A stretch of 64,000 nt of DNA from Gemmatimonadota bacterium (GCA_016191225.1 JACPPC010000006.1:118191-182190); one strand, 5' to 3'; shown: positions 48,804-58,039, counted from the stretch's first letter. Program-made: numbers and translations. Notes: a model not told the origin generated them from the sequence alone.

Positions 48804-49412
48804 CTACCTCGCGCGCGCGCCGCCGCCCCAGCGCCGCCCCAACTGGTGCTCGATGTCAAGGTGGTCGAGCACGCGCGCCACGACGAAGTCCACCAGCTCG
48901 TCCACCTGCGCCGGCCGGTGGTAGAACCCGGGCGACGCCGGGAGGACCACCGCCCCGGCCCGGGTCACGCGCAGCATGTTCTCGAGGTGGATCGCCGAGA
49001 GGGGCGTCTCGCGCGGCACGAGCACCAGGCGGCGCCGCTCCTTGAGCACCACGTCCGCGGCGCGCTCGACCAGCGAACGGCTCGTGCCGCCGGCGATCGC
49101 CGCCAGCGTGCCCATGGAGCAGGGGCAGATCACCATGCCGGCGGTGCGCACCGATCCCGAGGCCGGGCGCGCGCCGCGATCGCCGTCGTCGAACAGCGTC
49201 ACGTGCGCGTCCCAAGCGGTGGCGCCGGTGGCCTCGCGCAGCCGGGCCGCGTCCTCGATGCCCGTCTCGGTGTCGAGGAGCCGCCAGCCGTGCGACGACA
49301 CGATCAGCCACGTGGGCTGCCCCAGCTCGGCGAGGGCACGCACGAGCCGCACCGCGTATGGCGCCCCGCTCGCGCCGGTGACGGCCATGACCACGGGCCG
49401 GCGGTCGCTCAC
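48804..49412 (-). CDS. ubiX: Flavin prenyltransferase UbiX
   Basis: 202 aa. Attaches dimethylallyl to FMN to make prenyl-FMN, the cofactor of UbiD. VVMAVTGASGAPYAVRL is the flavin-binding N-terminus; ICPCSMGTLAAIAGGTSRSLVERAADVVLKERR and LVPRETPLSAIHLENML are diagnostic. GTG 49412 is chosen: GGGAG lies 7 bases upstream and the chain then matches UbiX length. It follows ubiA by 61 bases in the ubiE-ubiD-ubiA-ubiX operon, adjacent to the enzyme that needs its product. Confidence 0.95.
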   Translation of the reverse strand: MSDRRPVVMAVTGASGAPYAVRLVRALAELGQPTWLIVSSHGWRLLDTETGIEDAARLREATGATAWDAHVTLFDDGDRGARPASGSVRTAGMVICPCSMGTLAAIAGGTSRSLVERAADVVLKERRRLVLVPRETPLSAIHLENMLRVTRAGAVVLPASPGFYHRPAQVDELVDFVVARVLDHLDIEHQLGRRWGGGARAR

Positions 49413-49473
49413 GCGAGGACTCCCCGCCGCCGCGGGCCCGCCGCGCGGCGCGTGGTGCACCAGATGGCCGCGC

Positions 49474-50427
49474 TCACGGCGCGCCGAGCCAGTCGCGCGC
49501 GGGCCCGGCCAGCCTCCCCGAGAGCACGAAGCCGAAGAAGGTGATGCTGATGACGCCGTTCATCGTGAAGAACGCCGCGTCGAGCCGCGACAGGTCGTCG
49601 GCGTGGACGAGCCGGTGTTCCCACGCGAGCAACGCCGCGACCACGAGCACGCCCGCCAGCCAGAGGGCGCCGGCCGCCGAGGCGCGCCACTCCGCCGGCA
49701 GCCCGAGGGTGGCGGCGCCGAGCGCGACCACCGACGCGGCGTGCAGCGCGCGGGCGACGACGATTGCGCGAGGCACGCCGAGGGCGGCGGGAATGGAGTG
49801 CAACCCCTCGCGGCGGTCGAACTCCGCATCGGCGAGCGCATACAGGATGTCGAAGCCGGCCACCCACGCGGCGACGCCGAGCGAGAGCACGGGGAGGAGC
49901 CACCAGGGCCTGCTCCACGCGCCGGTGATCGCGAGGTAGCCGCCGGCGGGGGCGATCGAGAGCCCCACCCCGAGCACGAGGTGGGCCCATCGCGTGAAGC
50001 GCTTGGTGCGGCTGTACCAGAGCACCCAGGCGAGGGCGAGCGGTGACAGGGCGAGGCAGAGCGGGTTGAGCATCCCCGCGGACAGCACGAACAGGGCGCC
50101 GGCGACGCCGACGGCGATGCCCGCGTCGCGCACCGGGAGCGCGCCGCGCGGGATCTCGCGCTGCGCGGTGCGCGGGTTGCGTGCGTCCACGTCGCGGTCG
50201 ACGATCCGGTTGAAGGCCATCGCGGCAAAGCGCGCGCTGGTGAAGGCGACCACGACCCAGGCGAGGCTCCACGGCCCGACGGGCGCCTGGTACGAGGCGA
50301 GCAGCACGCCGACGAGCGCGAACGGCAGCGCGAACAACGTGTGCGGCAGCTTGACGAGGCTCGCCCAGCGCGCGAGCCGCGAGGTGCCGGAGAACGTCTG
50401 TCCTTCGCGCGGGGCGGTCGCGTTCAC
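49474..50427 (-). CDS. ubiA: UbiA-family prenyltransferase
   Basis: 317-aa membrane enzyme with about eight to nine helices that prenylates an aromatic quinone precursor. Asp-rich motifs: NRIVDRDVDARNPRT and DILYALADAEFDRREG, which bind the prenyl diphosphate. The GTG start overlaps the ubiD stop. With UbiD, UbiX and UbiE it could act on 4-hydroxybenzoate (ubiquinone) or, as MqnP, on 1,4-dihydroxy-6-naphthoate (futalosine menaquinone route). The sequence does not decide; menaquinone is my inference for this lineage. Confidence 0.93.
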   Translation of the reverse strand: MNATAPREGQTFSGTSRLARWASLVKLPHTLFALPFALVGVLLASYQAPVGPWSLAWVVVAFTSARFAAMAFNRIVDRDVDARNPRTAQREIPRGALPVRDAGIAVGVAGALFVLSAGMLNPLCLALSPLALAWVLWYSRTKRFTRWAHLVLGVGLSIAPAGGYLAITGAWSRPWWLLPVLSLGVAAWVAGFDILYALADAEFDRREGLHSIPAALGVPRAIVVARALHAASVVALGAATLGLPAEWRASAAGALWLAGVLVVAALLAWEHRLVHADDLSRLDAAFFTMNGVISITFFGFVLSGRLAGPARDWLGAP

Positions 50428-51908
50428 GTCGCGACCCCGAGCCCGAGCGCGGGCCAGATCGCATCGACCCGTCGCCGGGTCTCGTCGTCCATCCGGATCA
50501 CCTCGGGCCAGTTGCGCGAGAAGCCCTCCTCGGGCCACTTGCGGGTGGCATCGAAGCCGACCTTGCTGCCGTACGTGAAGCCGCGGCTCGCGTGATCGAG
50601 CACATCCACCGGCCCCATGGTGAAGCGCGCGTCGCGCTCGGGGTCGAGGTTGTTGAGCGCCACCCACCACGCTTCCCGCGGGTCGCGCACGTTGACCCAG
50701 TCGTCCACCACCACGAGCATCTTGGCGAGCGACATCAGGCCGGCGCCCCAGAGGGCATTCATGACCTTGTACGCCTGCCCGGGATAGCTCTTGCGGATCG
50801 AGACGAAGACGAGGTTGTGGAAGATCCCCTCGGCCGGCATGTGGTAGTCGACGATCTCGGGTACGGTGAGCTTGAGCAGCGGGAGGAAGATCCGCTCGGT
50901 GGCGTGGCCGAGCCAGTAGTCCTCCATTGGCGGGCGCCCCACGATCGTCGAGGCGTAGACGGCGTTGCGGCGCATCGTCACCGCGGTCACGTGCACCCGC
51001 GGGTAGAGGTCGGCCTCCGAGTAGAAGCCGGTGTGGTCGCCGAACGGCCCCTCCGTCACGAGCGGCTCGGCGGGGTCGATGTATCCCTCGAGCACGAACT
51101 CCGCCTCGGCGGGCACCTCGAGGTCGCAGGTGAGCGCCCTGGCGAGCTTCACGGGGGCGCCGCGCAGGAAGCCGGCGAAGAGGAACTCGTCCACGGTCGG
51201 CGGGAGCGGCGCGCTGGCGCTGTAGACGCTGGCGGGATCGGCCCCGATCGCGATCGCGACCGGCATTCGCTCGCCGCGAAGCGCCATCTCGCGCCAGTGC
51301 TCGGCGCCGACCTTGTGCCGCTGCCAGTGCATCGCCACGTGGCGCGGGCCAAGCTGTTGCACGCGGTACATGCCCACGTTGCGGATCCCGCGCACGGGGT
51401 CGCGGCTGATCACCATCGGCAGCGTGATGTAGGGCCCGCCGTCGCCGGGCCAGCAGGTCATGATCGGGAGGGCGTCGAGGTTGACCTCGTCGCCGCGCCA
51501 GACGACCTCCTGGCAGGCGGGGGTGCCGCCCGGCAGGCGCGGCGGGAACTTGGCGACCTCGAGCAGGCGCGGCAGCATCGAGAGCTTGCCCAGCAGCCCC
51601 TCGGGCACCTTCAGGTCGAGGAGCCTGGTGATCCGCGCACCGACCTCGTCGAGGTCGCCGACGCCGAGGGCGAGCGACATCCGGCGGCTCGAGCCGAAGA
51701 GGTTGATCGCCACCGGCCACGCCGACCGCGCGCCGTCGCGGAGCAGCACATGCTCGAAGACGAGGGCCTTGCCCCCGCCGGGCTGCTTCATCACGCGATC
51801 GGCGATGTCGCAGAGTTCGAGGTGCGCGCGCACCGGTTGGCGGATGCGCGCGAGATCGCCGGCGCGGTCGATCGCGTCGATGAACTGGGAGAGGGTATCG
51901 AGGGTCAT
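50424..51908 (-). CDS. ubiD: UbiD-family prenyl-FMN decarboxylase
   Basis: 494 aa, normal length. Removes the ring carboxylate of a prenylated quinone precursor using prenyl-FMN. RNVGMYRVQQLGPRHVAMHW and GYIDPAEPLVTEGPFGDHTG hold the cofactor-binding and catalytic Arg/Glu residues; IVGRPPMEDYWLG and VDDWVNVRDPREAWW are further family blocks. Start ATG overlaps the ubiE stop (ATGA) and its stop overlaps the ubiA start. Would correspond to MqnL if the pathway is futalosine-type. Confidence 0.95.
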   Translation of the reverse strand: MTLDTLSQFIDAIDRAGDLARIRQPVRAHLELCDIADRVMKQPGGGKALVFEHVLLRDGARSAWPVAINLFGSSRRMSLALGVGDLDEVGARITRLLDLKVPEGLLGKLSMLPRLLEVAKFPPRLPGGTPACQEVVWRGDEVNLDALPIMTCWPGDGGPYITLPMVISRDPVRGIRNVGMYRVQQLGPRHVAMHWQRHKVGAEHWREMALRGERMPVAIAIGADPASVYSASAPLPPTVDEFLFAGFLRGAPVKLARALTCDLEVPAEAEFVLEGYIDPAEPLVTEGPFGDHTGFYSEADLYPRVHVTAVTMRRNAVYASTIVGRPPMEDYWLGHATERIFLPLLKLTVPEIVDYHMPAEGIFHNLVFVSIRKSYPGQAYKVMNALWGAGLMSLAKMLVVVDDWVNVRDPREAWWVALNNLDPERDARFTMGPVDVLDHASRGFTYGSKVGFDATRKWPEEGFSRNWPEVIRMDDETRRRVDAIWPALGLGVAT

Positions 51909-52681
51909 CTGGCCGGGTGAACGCGCGGGACGGAGTCCCGTTCCCCCACGTGGATGGCGGCGACGCCGAGGGTCAGCGACTCGTACCGGACCCGCACGAA
52001 GCCCGCCTCGCGCAGGTGGCCGGCGAGCGCCAGCTCCTCCGGGAAGTTGGCCACCGACCGCGGGAGGTAGGCATAGGCGGTGCGGTGGCCCGACACGAGC
52101 CCGCCGATCGCCGGCAGGACATGGTGGAAGTAGGCGTGGTAGCCGGCGCGCACGAGCGGCGAGCGCGGTGTCGAGAGCTCGAGGATCACGAAGCGGCCGC
52201 CCGGCTCGAGGACGCGGTGCACCTCGGCGAGGGCCGCGTCGAGGCCGGCCACGTTGCGGATGCCGAACGCCACGAGGGCGCCGCTCACGCTGCCGTCGCG
52301 CAGGGGGAGCTCGAGCGCGTCGGCGGTCACCGGCACGAGCAGGGTGGCGCTTGCCTTGCCGCGGCCGGCACGGAGCATCGGTTCGGCGAAGTCGGCGGCG
52401 ATCACGCGCCCGGCGAACCCCGGCGTGCGCACGAGCTGCGCGCCGACGTCGAGGGTGCCCGCGCACAGGTCGAGATAGGTGCCGGCCGGGGCGCGGGCGA
52501 TCCCCAGCTCGGCGATCGCCCGGGCGCGCCAGCGTCGGTCGACGTTGAGGCTGAGGAGGTGGTTCAGCAGGTCGTAGCGGGGCGCGATCTCCGAGAAGAT
52601 GCGGCGCACGTAGGCGCGCTTTTCCGCCCCACCGGCTGCCGCCGCCTCGGCCTCACGCGTCTCGAGCTCGAGTTCCGGCAT
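51905..52681 (-). CDS. ubiE: Demethylmenaquinone/ubiquinone methyltransferase
   Basis: 258-aa class I SAM-dependent C-methyltransferase (UbiE/MenG). VRRIFSEIAPRYDLLNHLLS is motif 1; YLDLCAGTLDVGAQL binds SAM (usual form DxAxGTGD, here with TLD); VAFGIRNVAGLDAALAEVHRVLEPGGRFVILELS is the post-I/II region. An Ala/Glu-rich N-terminal 20 residues precede the motif. First gene of the four-gene quinone operon, divergent from the ECF sigma gene with 156 bases between. Confidence 0.93.
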   Translation of the reverse strand: MPELELETREAEAAAAGGAEKRAYVRRIFSEIAPRYDLLNHLLSLNVDRRWRARAIAELGIARAPAGTYLDLCAGTLDVGAQLVRTPGFAGRVIAADFAEPMLRAGRGKASATLLVPVTADALELPLRDGSVSGALVAFGIRNVAGLDAALAEVHRVLEPGGRFVILELSTPRSPLVRAGYHAYFHHVLPAIGGLVSGHRTAYAYLPRSVANFPEELALAGHLREAGFVRVRYESLTLGVAAIHVGERDSVPRVHPAR

Positions 52682-52837
52682 CGTCGGAAAGCTCGCCGTG
52701 TCGCCGCGGGCGAGCAAGCGCGCCGACGCGACGGACCCCGCCGCGGCACGCTGGCCCGTGCCCTCACGCGGCCCTACCTTTGCCCAGCCGCCGGCCCGCG
52801 CGCGTCGCCGGCCGGCGCGCCGTCCCGTCCCCCCCGA

Positions 52838-53443
52838 ATGCCCTCCTCCCGCCTCGCGCTCGAGAACCGCCCCGACGCCGATGTGGTCGCGCTCGCGCAG
52901 CAGGGGCGCGAGGAGGCCTTTCGCGAGATCATCCGGCGCTACGAGCGGCCCGTCTTCTCCCTCGTGTACCGCATGGTGCGCGACCGCGAGGTGGCCGAGG
53001 ACCTGTCGCAGGAAGCGTTCATCAAGGTCCTCAATCACATCGACAAGTACCGGCCGGAGTTCAAGCTCTCCAGCTGGCTGTTCAAGATCGCCAACAACGT
53101 CGCCATCGATCACCTGCGCAAGCGGCAGATCGAGACGATCTCGATCGACGGCTCGCCGCACGCGGCATCGCTGGCGGAGATCGAGGCGACGAGCTTCGAT
53201 GTCGAGTCGGGCGGGGAGAACCCGCTGCAGGAGCTCGAGGCCCGCGAGCTCGGCAGCGCGATCGAGCGTGCGATCGCCAAGCTCCGTCCCGAGTACCGCG
53301 CGTGCATCATGCTGCGGCATGTCGAGGGGCGCAGCTACGAGGAGATCGCCGCCACCCTCGACCTTCCCCTCGGAACCGTCAAGACCTACATCCACCGCGC
53401 GCGCCACGAACTGCGCGAAGCCCTCGAGGACCTCCGCGAATGA
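52838..53443 (+). CDS. ECF-family RNA polymerase sigma factor
   Basis: 201 aa. Region 2 (about 20-90: AFREIIRRYERPVFSLVYRMV, AEDLSQEAFIKVL, FKLSSWLFKIANNVAIDHLRKR) binds the -10 element and core polymerase; a Ser/Glu-rich linker of about 50 residues; region 4 (about 145-200: LRPEYRACIMLRHVEGRSYEEIA, LPLGTVKTYIHRARHELREAL) binds -35. Likely RpoE-type. It is followed 91 bases later by a zinc anti-sigma factor and two envelope proteins, so envelope stress is the likely trigger. TACCTT at 52775-52780 may be its -10. Confidence 0.93.
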   Translation: MPSSRLALENRPDADVVALAQQGREEAFREIIRRYERPVFSLVYRMVRDREVAEDLSQEAFIKVLNHIDKYRPEFKLSSWLFKIANNVAIDHLRKRQIETISIDGSPHAASLAEIEATSFDVESGGENPLQELEARELGSAIERAIAKLRPEYRACIMLRHVEGRSYEEIAATLDLPLGTVKTYIHRARHELREALEDLRE

Positions 53444-53534
53444 CGCCCCGCGGAGCCGAAGCGTGCCGGCGCCACCGTGCGCGCCGCCGTGAAACTGCCC
53501 ATCGCCGCCTGCCGTACTGCCCCCTGGAGGACCT

Positions 53535-54125
53535 GTGACCGATGCACACCTGACCCCCGCCGACCTCGAGCTGCTTGTCGACGACGACACCGTCCCCGCG
53601 GCGGTGGCGCTCCTGTCGCATGTGGCGGCCTGCGAGCCCTGCCGCACCGCGCTCGAGGAGGCACGGTTCGTGGCGGAGATGCTGTCGACCGCGCCGCACC
53701 TGAAGCCGCCGCGCGAGTTCACGGACAAGGTGATGACGCAGGTGCAGGTCACCGAGCCCTGGTACATGGCCGCCGCGGGCGTGCTGCGCGCGATGTGGCC
53801 CGACCGCGGGGCGGGCCGCACGATCATGGCCGCGGCCGGGGTCCTCGCCGGCCTGGTGACGACGGTGGGCGTGCTGGCCCTTGCGATGCGCTCCGACGAG
53901 GCGGCGATGCTCGGCTCGATGGTGGGCGACCGCTGGCGCGAGACGCTCGCCGAGCAGGCCTCGGGAGTCGTGGGGACGGCCTTCGGCAGCGCCGCACTCG
54001 ACATGCTGCGCGAGCGCGGCTGGATGGCGGTCGCGGTGGCCCTTCCGGCCTTCCTCGCGATGTCCGGCGTGGCGCTGGCGGGGCTTCGCGCCGTTGGCGC
54101 GCGAGCCCGGGAGCGCCGGCCATGA
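53535..54125 (+). CDS. Membrane zinc-finger anti-sigma factor
   Basis: 196 aa. N-terminal ZAS domain with LLSHVAACEPCRTAL (HxxxCxxC), which clamps the cognate sigma factor in the cytoplasm. Two hydrophobic segments follow (about 98-120 IMAAAGVLAGLVTTVGVLA and about 165-187). The GTG start has GGAGG 5 bases before it. Stop overlaps the next ATG. Release of the sigma factor may be by regulated proteolysis; the site proteases are not here. Confidence 0.87.
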   Translation: MTDAHLTPADLELLVDDDTVPAAVALLSHVAACEPCRTALEEARFVAEMLSTAPHLKPPREFTDKVMTQVQVTEPWYMAAAGVLRAMWPDRGAGRTIMAAAGVLAGLVTTVGVLALAMRSDEAAMLGSMVGDRWRETLAEQASGVVGTAFGSAALDMLRERGWMAVAVALPAFLAMSGVALAGLRAVGARARERRP

Positions 54126-55213
54126 GTCCCGCGATGAGGCACCCGCGGCGCGCGATGGCGCTGGCGTTCGCGCTCGCCACCGCCGCCGGGCCGGCGGCGG
54201 CGCAGTCGCACGACTCGGTGGCGTCGCTCCTGGCACGCGTGAGGGCCGAGCTCCCGGCGCGAGTCCTTCCGGACGCGAAGGGGGTGACGGAGGGGACGCG
54301 CCTCGTCCCGGCCGGGACCACGGTCGCCGGCGACGTGGCGACGCACGGCCCGCTCGAGGTGCGTGGCGAGGTGGGCGGGCATGCCTACGCCCTTGGCGGT
54401 GACCTCACGGTGGGCGCCGGTGGCCACGTGAAGGGCGACGCGATCGCGGTGGGCGGGTCGGTGCAGCTCGACGGCGGCACGGTGGATGGCGAGATCCGGC
54501 AGGTGTCGACGGCGCCGCTGGCGGCGGCGGACACGGGCGTGCTGCCGGCCGCCGGGCGCTCGCCATTCGCGCAGGCCCTCGGCTGGCTCGTGGTGCTGCT
54601 CCTGATCGGCTTCGGCACGCTCGTCTTCGCCGATCGATACCTCGACGGCGTCGTGCGCGAGCTGGAACGCGGCGTGCCGCGTGCCTTCCTGATCGGCCTC
54701 GCGGGAGAACTCGCCCTCGCGCCGGCGCTGGGGCTGATCTGCGTGGGCCTGGTACTGACGCTGCTGGGGATCCTGCTGATCCCGTTCGCCGTGGTGGCGT
54801 TCGTGCTCGCGGCGACCGGCCTGTTCACGCTCGGGTACCTCGGTGTCGCAAGCCTCGTCGGGAGCGTTCTCGTGCGCGGCGGCAACCGGCTGTCGGCCCG
54901 TGGCGCGGCGCTGCGGGCACTCCTCACGGGGCTGCTCGTCCTGATGGCGTTCTGGCTCGTGGCCGGACTGATGGGCTTCAACGGAATGGCCCTGCTCGTC
55001 GCGCGCGGCATCGCCGTGGCGGTGACGTGGGTGGCCGCGACGGCCGGCTTCGGCGCGGCGATCGCCTCGCGCGGGGGCGCGCTGCGCCGGCGACCGGCGG
55101 CGATCACGTCGGCCAGGACGGGCGGCGACCTGTCGTGGCAGACTCCGACACCGGTGCGCGGCGTGGCGGCCGCACGCCGGGCGACGACGGCGGCGGGTAG
55201 GGAGCGCCGGTGA
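54122..55213 (+). CDS. Bactofilin-like/polytopic envelope protein in sigma operon
   Basis: 363 aa. Signal peptide 1-28. Residues about 60-135 form short beta repeats: TTVAGDVATHGPLEVRGE, VGGHAYALGGDLTVGAGG, HVKGDAIAVGGSVQLDGG, the left-handed beta-helix pattern of bactofilin or polymer-forming domains. The C-terminal half has about five membrane helices with Gly/Leu-rich repeats. A basic tail follows. Function unknown; the family often lies in ECF sigma operons. Coupled at both ends by ATGA and GTGA overlaps. Confidence 0.75.
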   Translation: MSPAMRHPRRAMALAFALATAAGPAAAQSHDSVASLLARVRAELPARVLPDAKGVTEGTRLVPAGTTVAGDVATHGPLEVRGEVGGHAYALGGDLTVGAGGHVKGDAIAVGGSVQLDGGTVDGEIRQVSTAPLAAADTGVLPAAGRSPFAQALGWLVVLLLIGFGTLVFADRYLDGVVRELERGVPRAFLIGLAGELALAPALGLICVGLVLTLLGILLIPFAVVAFVLAATGLFTLGYLGVASLVGSVLVRGGNRLSARGAALRALLTGLLVLMAFWLVAGLMGFNGMALLVARGIAVAVTWVAATAGFGAAIASRGGALRRRPAAITSARTGGDLSWQTPTPVRGVAAARRATTAAGRERR

Positions 55214-56175
55214 ACATCCGCTTCGTGCACCTCTACCAGCGCGTGGCCAAGGCGCGTGACCGGAGCCACGACAGCCGCGAACTGCGCGCCATGATGCCCG
55301 GCCGGCTGGCCCGCCGACGGTCGCGTCGCCGGCGTGCGCTGCTGTCGGTGGCGCTGGCGACAGCGCTCATCGTGGCGGGGTCGTGCCAGCTGCATGCCCA
55401 GCAGTGGCGCTCGGTGGACGTGGCGCGCCAGCAGCACGACACGCTGCCGGTCGCCGTGAAGGTGCGGTTCACGACCGGGCGGCTGGCGCTGGGCACCGTG
55501 CCGGCGCCGTACCTCTACCGGATGCAGCTCCGGTACGATGCCGCACGCGGCGAACCGCGGACGGCGTGGGATCCCGTGTCGCGCACGGCCACGCTCGGCG
55601 TGAGCACGGGCTCGGCCTCGTGGTCGGGCGGGCGCGGGCGGGAGGCCGGCACCATGACCCTCGGCCTGTCGCGCACCGCGCCGATCGACCTGTCGATCGA
55701 GGTCGGCGCCACCGAATCGACCCTCGACTTCTCGGGGCTCTGGCTGAACACGCTCAGCATCCGCAGCGGGGCGAGCGAGACCATCGTGCGCTTTTCGAGC
55801 CCCAATGCCCACGCCGTGGACCGGGTGGACGTCGAGACCGGGGCCGCGCGATTCGCGGCGCAGCAGCTCGCCAACAGCGGCGCCCGCCACGTGACCGTGC
55901 GCGGCGGCCTCAGCCTCGTGGAGCTCGACCTCACGGGGACCTGGCGGCGGGACATGACCGTGGACCTCGACCTCGCGATGGGAAAGGGCGAGCTGACCGT
56001 GCCGGCGGCGGTCGGCGTGCGCGTGACGACCGAGGGAAGCACGATGAGCAGCCCGGTCGAGGGGCTCAAGAAGGTCGGGAATGCCTGGGAATCCGATGGA
56101 TTCGCCAGCGCAGAGCGCAAGCTTATCGTGACCTCGCGCACGACGATCGGCGGACTGAGCGTCCGCCGGCAGTAG
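55210..56175 (+). CDS. Secreted toast-rack-like protein of sigma operon
   Basis: 321 aa. Arg-rich N-terminus then a hydrophobic segment (ALLSVALATALIVAGSC), Sec signal or lipoprotein-like (VAGSC, residue 59). The remainder is regular beta repeats (DLSIEVGATESTLDFSGLWL, LSIRSGASETIVRFSSPN, FAAQQLANSGARHVTVRGG, LDLAMGKGELTVP) like the toast-rack/LiaF C-terminal fold. GTG start overlaps the previous stop. A later ATG (55291 or 55294) would remove most of the pre-signal region. Probably an envelope stress effector of the sigma factor; inference from context. Confidence 0.72.
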   Translation: MNIRFVHLYQRVAKARDRSHDSRELRAMMPGRLARRRSRRRRALLSVALATALIVAGSCQLHAQQWRSVDVARQQHDTLPVAVKVRFTTGRLALGTVPAPYLYRMQLRYDAARGEPRTAWDPVSRTATLGVSTGSASWSGGRGREAGTMTLGLSRTAPIDLSIEVGATESTLDFSGLWLNTLSIRSGASETIVRFSSPNAHAVDRVDVETGAARFAAQQLANSGARHVTVRGGLSLVELDLTGTWRRDMTVDLDLAMGKGELTVPAAVGVRVTTEGSTMSSPVEGLKKVGNAWESDGFASAERKLIVTSRTTIGGLSVRRQ

Positions 56176-56178
56176 TCG

Positions 56179-56600
56179 CGGCTCGCCGCACGGCGCAGAG
56201 CCGCGCCCTCGCCGGGGTGCCGCCGCTCGCCCGGGCCAGGGCGCAGCAGTCCGAGGCGCCGGCGCCGCTGCCAATCATCGACGCCCACGTCCACGCCCGC
56301 CTCACGGGAAACCAGGTGCGCACGAGGCACGTTCCCGACACGCTGGAGCAACTGCTGGCGGAGTGGCCGCGGCATGGCGTGGTGGGGGAGGTGCGCGAGC
56401 CGCAAACCGAGCGGGAGCACATTACGATCGACCACCCGCGGGCGATGGACTGCAGGGGTCGACCTCCCGGTCGACACGGCGGCCCTGGCCCGCGGCCTCG
56501 CGAGCGGCGCGATCGAGCGGCGCCATCGAGCGCGCGATCCCCGCGAGCACCGGCGCGCCGTCTTCCACGACAATGCGGCGCGCCTGTTCCGGATCGGCGC
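56179..56600 (+). pseudogene. Decayed amidohydrolase-2-type hydrolase
   Basis: The gap has the two ends of a metal-dependent amidohydrolase (PF04909 type). At 56271 the frame reads PIIDAHVHARLTG, the N-terminal metal motif, preceded by signal-peptide-like ARARAQQSEAPAPL. From about 56450 other frames encode VDTAALARGLASGAIER, GAIERAIPAST and finally RRAVFHDNAARLFRIG, the family's usual C-terminus. At least two frame changes and loss of most of the barrel (roughly 150-200 codons) separate them. No intact start-to-stop frame remains. Confidence 0.65.
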
Positions 56601-58039
56601 TACACCACCCGCCCCCGCCACGCCCCCCGCCGCCAGATCCACACCATCGCCAGGGCGCGCGCGATCGCCGTGAGCGAGATGGTCCACCAGATTCCGGTCG
56701 GCCCCCAGCGGGCAGCGGCCCAGATCGCCAGCGGCACGCGGCTCGCGGTGATGAGCGTGCTGGAGATCATGGGCGGGAGGGTGTGCCCCGCTCCGCCAAG
56801 GGCACCCTCGAGCACCACCTCGGCGCAGACGGCCAGCTGGCACCAGGCGCCGATTCGCAGGTAGTTCGCGGCCTCGGCCACGACGGTCGGGTCGACGGTG
56901 AAGATCGCCGCCAGCGGCCCGGGAATGGCGAGCGCGAGGGCCCAGAAGACCAGCCCCGGCGCGCTGGCGTAGGCCGCCGTGACCCACCCGGCGCGAGCCG
57001 CGCGCTCCGGCTGGCCCGCGCCGAGGTTCTGGCCGACGATCGCGGCGGCGGCAGCGCCGAACCCGACGCCGATCATGTAGAGCCAGCTCTCGATACGGTG
57101 CCCGAGCCCGAGGGCGGCGATCGCGGAGGTGCCGAACTCCGTCGCGGTGCGCGTCACGAGGACGTAGATGAGCGAGAAGACGACGCCGGTGGCGGCGGTT
57201 GGCGCCCCGATGCGGCACATGGTCGCGATGGCGGGCCAGTCGAAGCCGTTCCACCGGACGAGCCCACGGCGCCGCAGGATCAGGACGCCGGCCACGAACA
57301 CGATGCTGCGGGTGGTGACGGTGGCGACGGCCGCGCCGCGAATCCCGAACTCGGGGGCACCGAGCAGGCCAAGGATCAGCACGGGGTCGAGCACGAGCGT
57401 CACCGCCACGCTCGAGGCGAGCAGGAGCAGCGGAGTGCGCGTGTCGCCGCTCGCGCGAAAGGCGGCGTCGACGGCGAAGAAGCCGAAGAGCAGCGGTGCC
57501 GCCCACAGGTACGTGCCGAGGTAGGCCTTGCCGAGCGCCGCCACCGGCGTCGGCGTCTTCATCGAGGCGAAGATCGCGTCGATCCACGCGTGGCCAGCCG
57601 CGGCCACGATCGCGCCGAGGAGGAGCGAGACGGCGAGGGCGTTGCCGACCGCGCGGGCCGCGTCCAGCGGTCGGCCCTCGCCATGCCGGCGCGACGCCAC
57701 CGCGGTGAGGCCGATGCTCACCATTTCGGCGATCGAGATCACCAGCCAGATCCAGAAGAGCGACGTGGTGACGGCGGCGAGCCCCGCCGAGCCGACGTAG
57801 GTGCCGACCCAGACCGTGTCGAGCGCGGCGAAGAGGGTGATGAGCAGCGTCGACGCGACGGCGGGAAGGGCGACGCGCAGCACCACCGCGCCGATCCGGT
57901 CGTGGAGGATGTGCGGCACCGCCCGCGACGAGGCGACGACGACGGGAATCCCCTCGCCGCTCTCCAACGGCAGCGCGGCCGCCGGATGGGAGTCCGACGG
58001 CCGCGTGAACGGCTCGGCAGGGGCGCCCGGCCCGGTCAC
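56600..58039 (-). CDS. MATE-family multidrug efflux protein
   Basis: 479 aa with about 12 membrane helices in two six-helix halves. ALPAVASTLLITLFAALDTVWVG is the first MATE helix; RASGDTRTPLLLL and GVGFGAAAAAIVGQNLGAGQPERA are conserved at the ends of helices 5 and 8. It exports cationic drugs or metabolites using a proton or sodium gradient. The GTG start overlaps the mrp stop (GTGA). An N-terminal Pro/Ser-rich extension of about 40 residues is unusual but in frame. Confidence 0.9.
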   Translation of the reverse strand: MTGPGAPAEPFTRPSDSHPAAALPLESGEGIPVVVASSRAVPHILHDRIGAVVLRVALPAVASTLLITLFAALDTVWVGTYVGSAGLAAVTTSLFWIWLVISIAEMVSIGLTAVASRRHGEGRPLDAARAVGNALAVSLLLGAIVAAAGHAWIDAIFASMKTPTPVAALGKAYLGTYLWAAPLLFGFFAVDAAFRASGDTRTPLLLLASSVAVTLVLDPVLILGLLGAPEFGIRGAAVATVTTRSIVFVAGVLILRRRGLVRWNGFDWPAIATMCRIGAPTAATGVVFSLIYVLVTRTATEFGTSAIAALGLGHRIESWLYMIGVGFGAAAAAIVGQNLGAGQPERAARAGWVTAAYASAPGLVFWALALAIPGPLAAIFTVDPTVVAEAANYLRIGAWCQLAVCAEVVLEGALGGAGHTLPPMISSTLITASRVPLAIWAAARWGPTGIWWTISLTAIARALAMVWIWRRGAWRGRVV

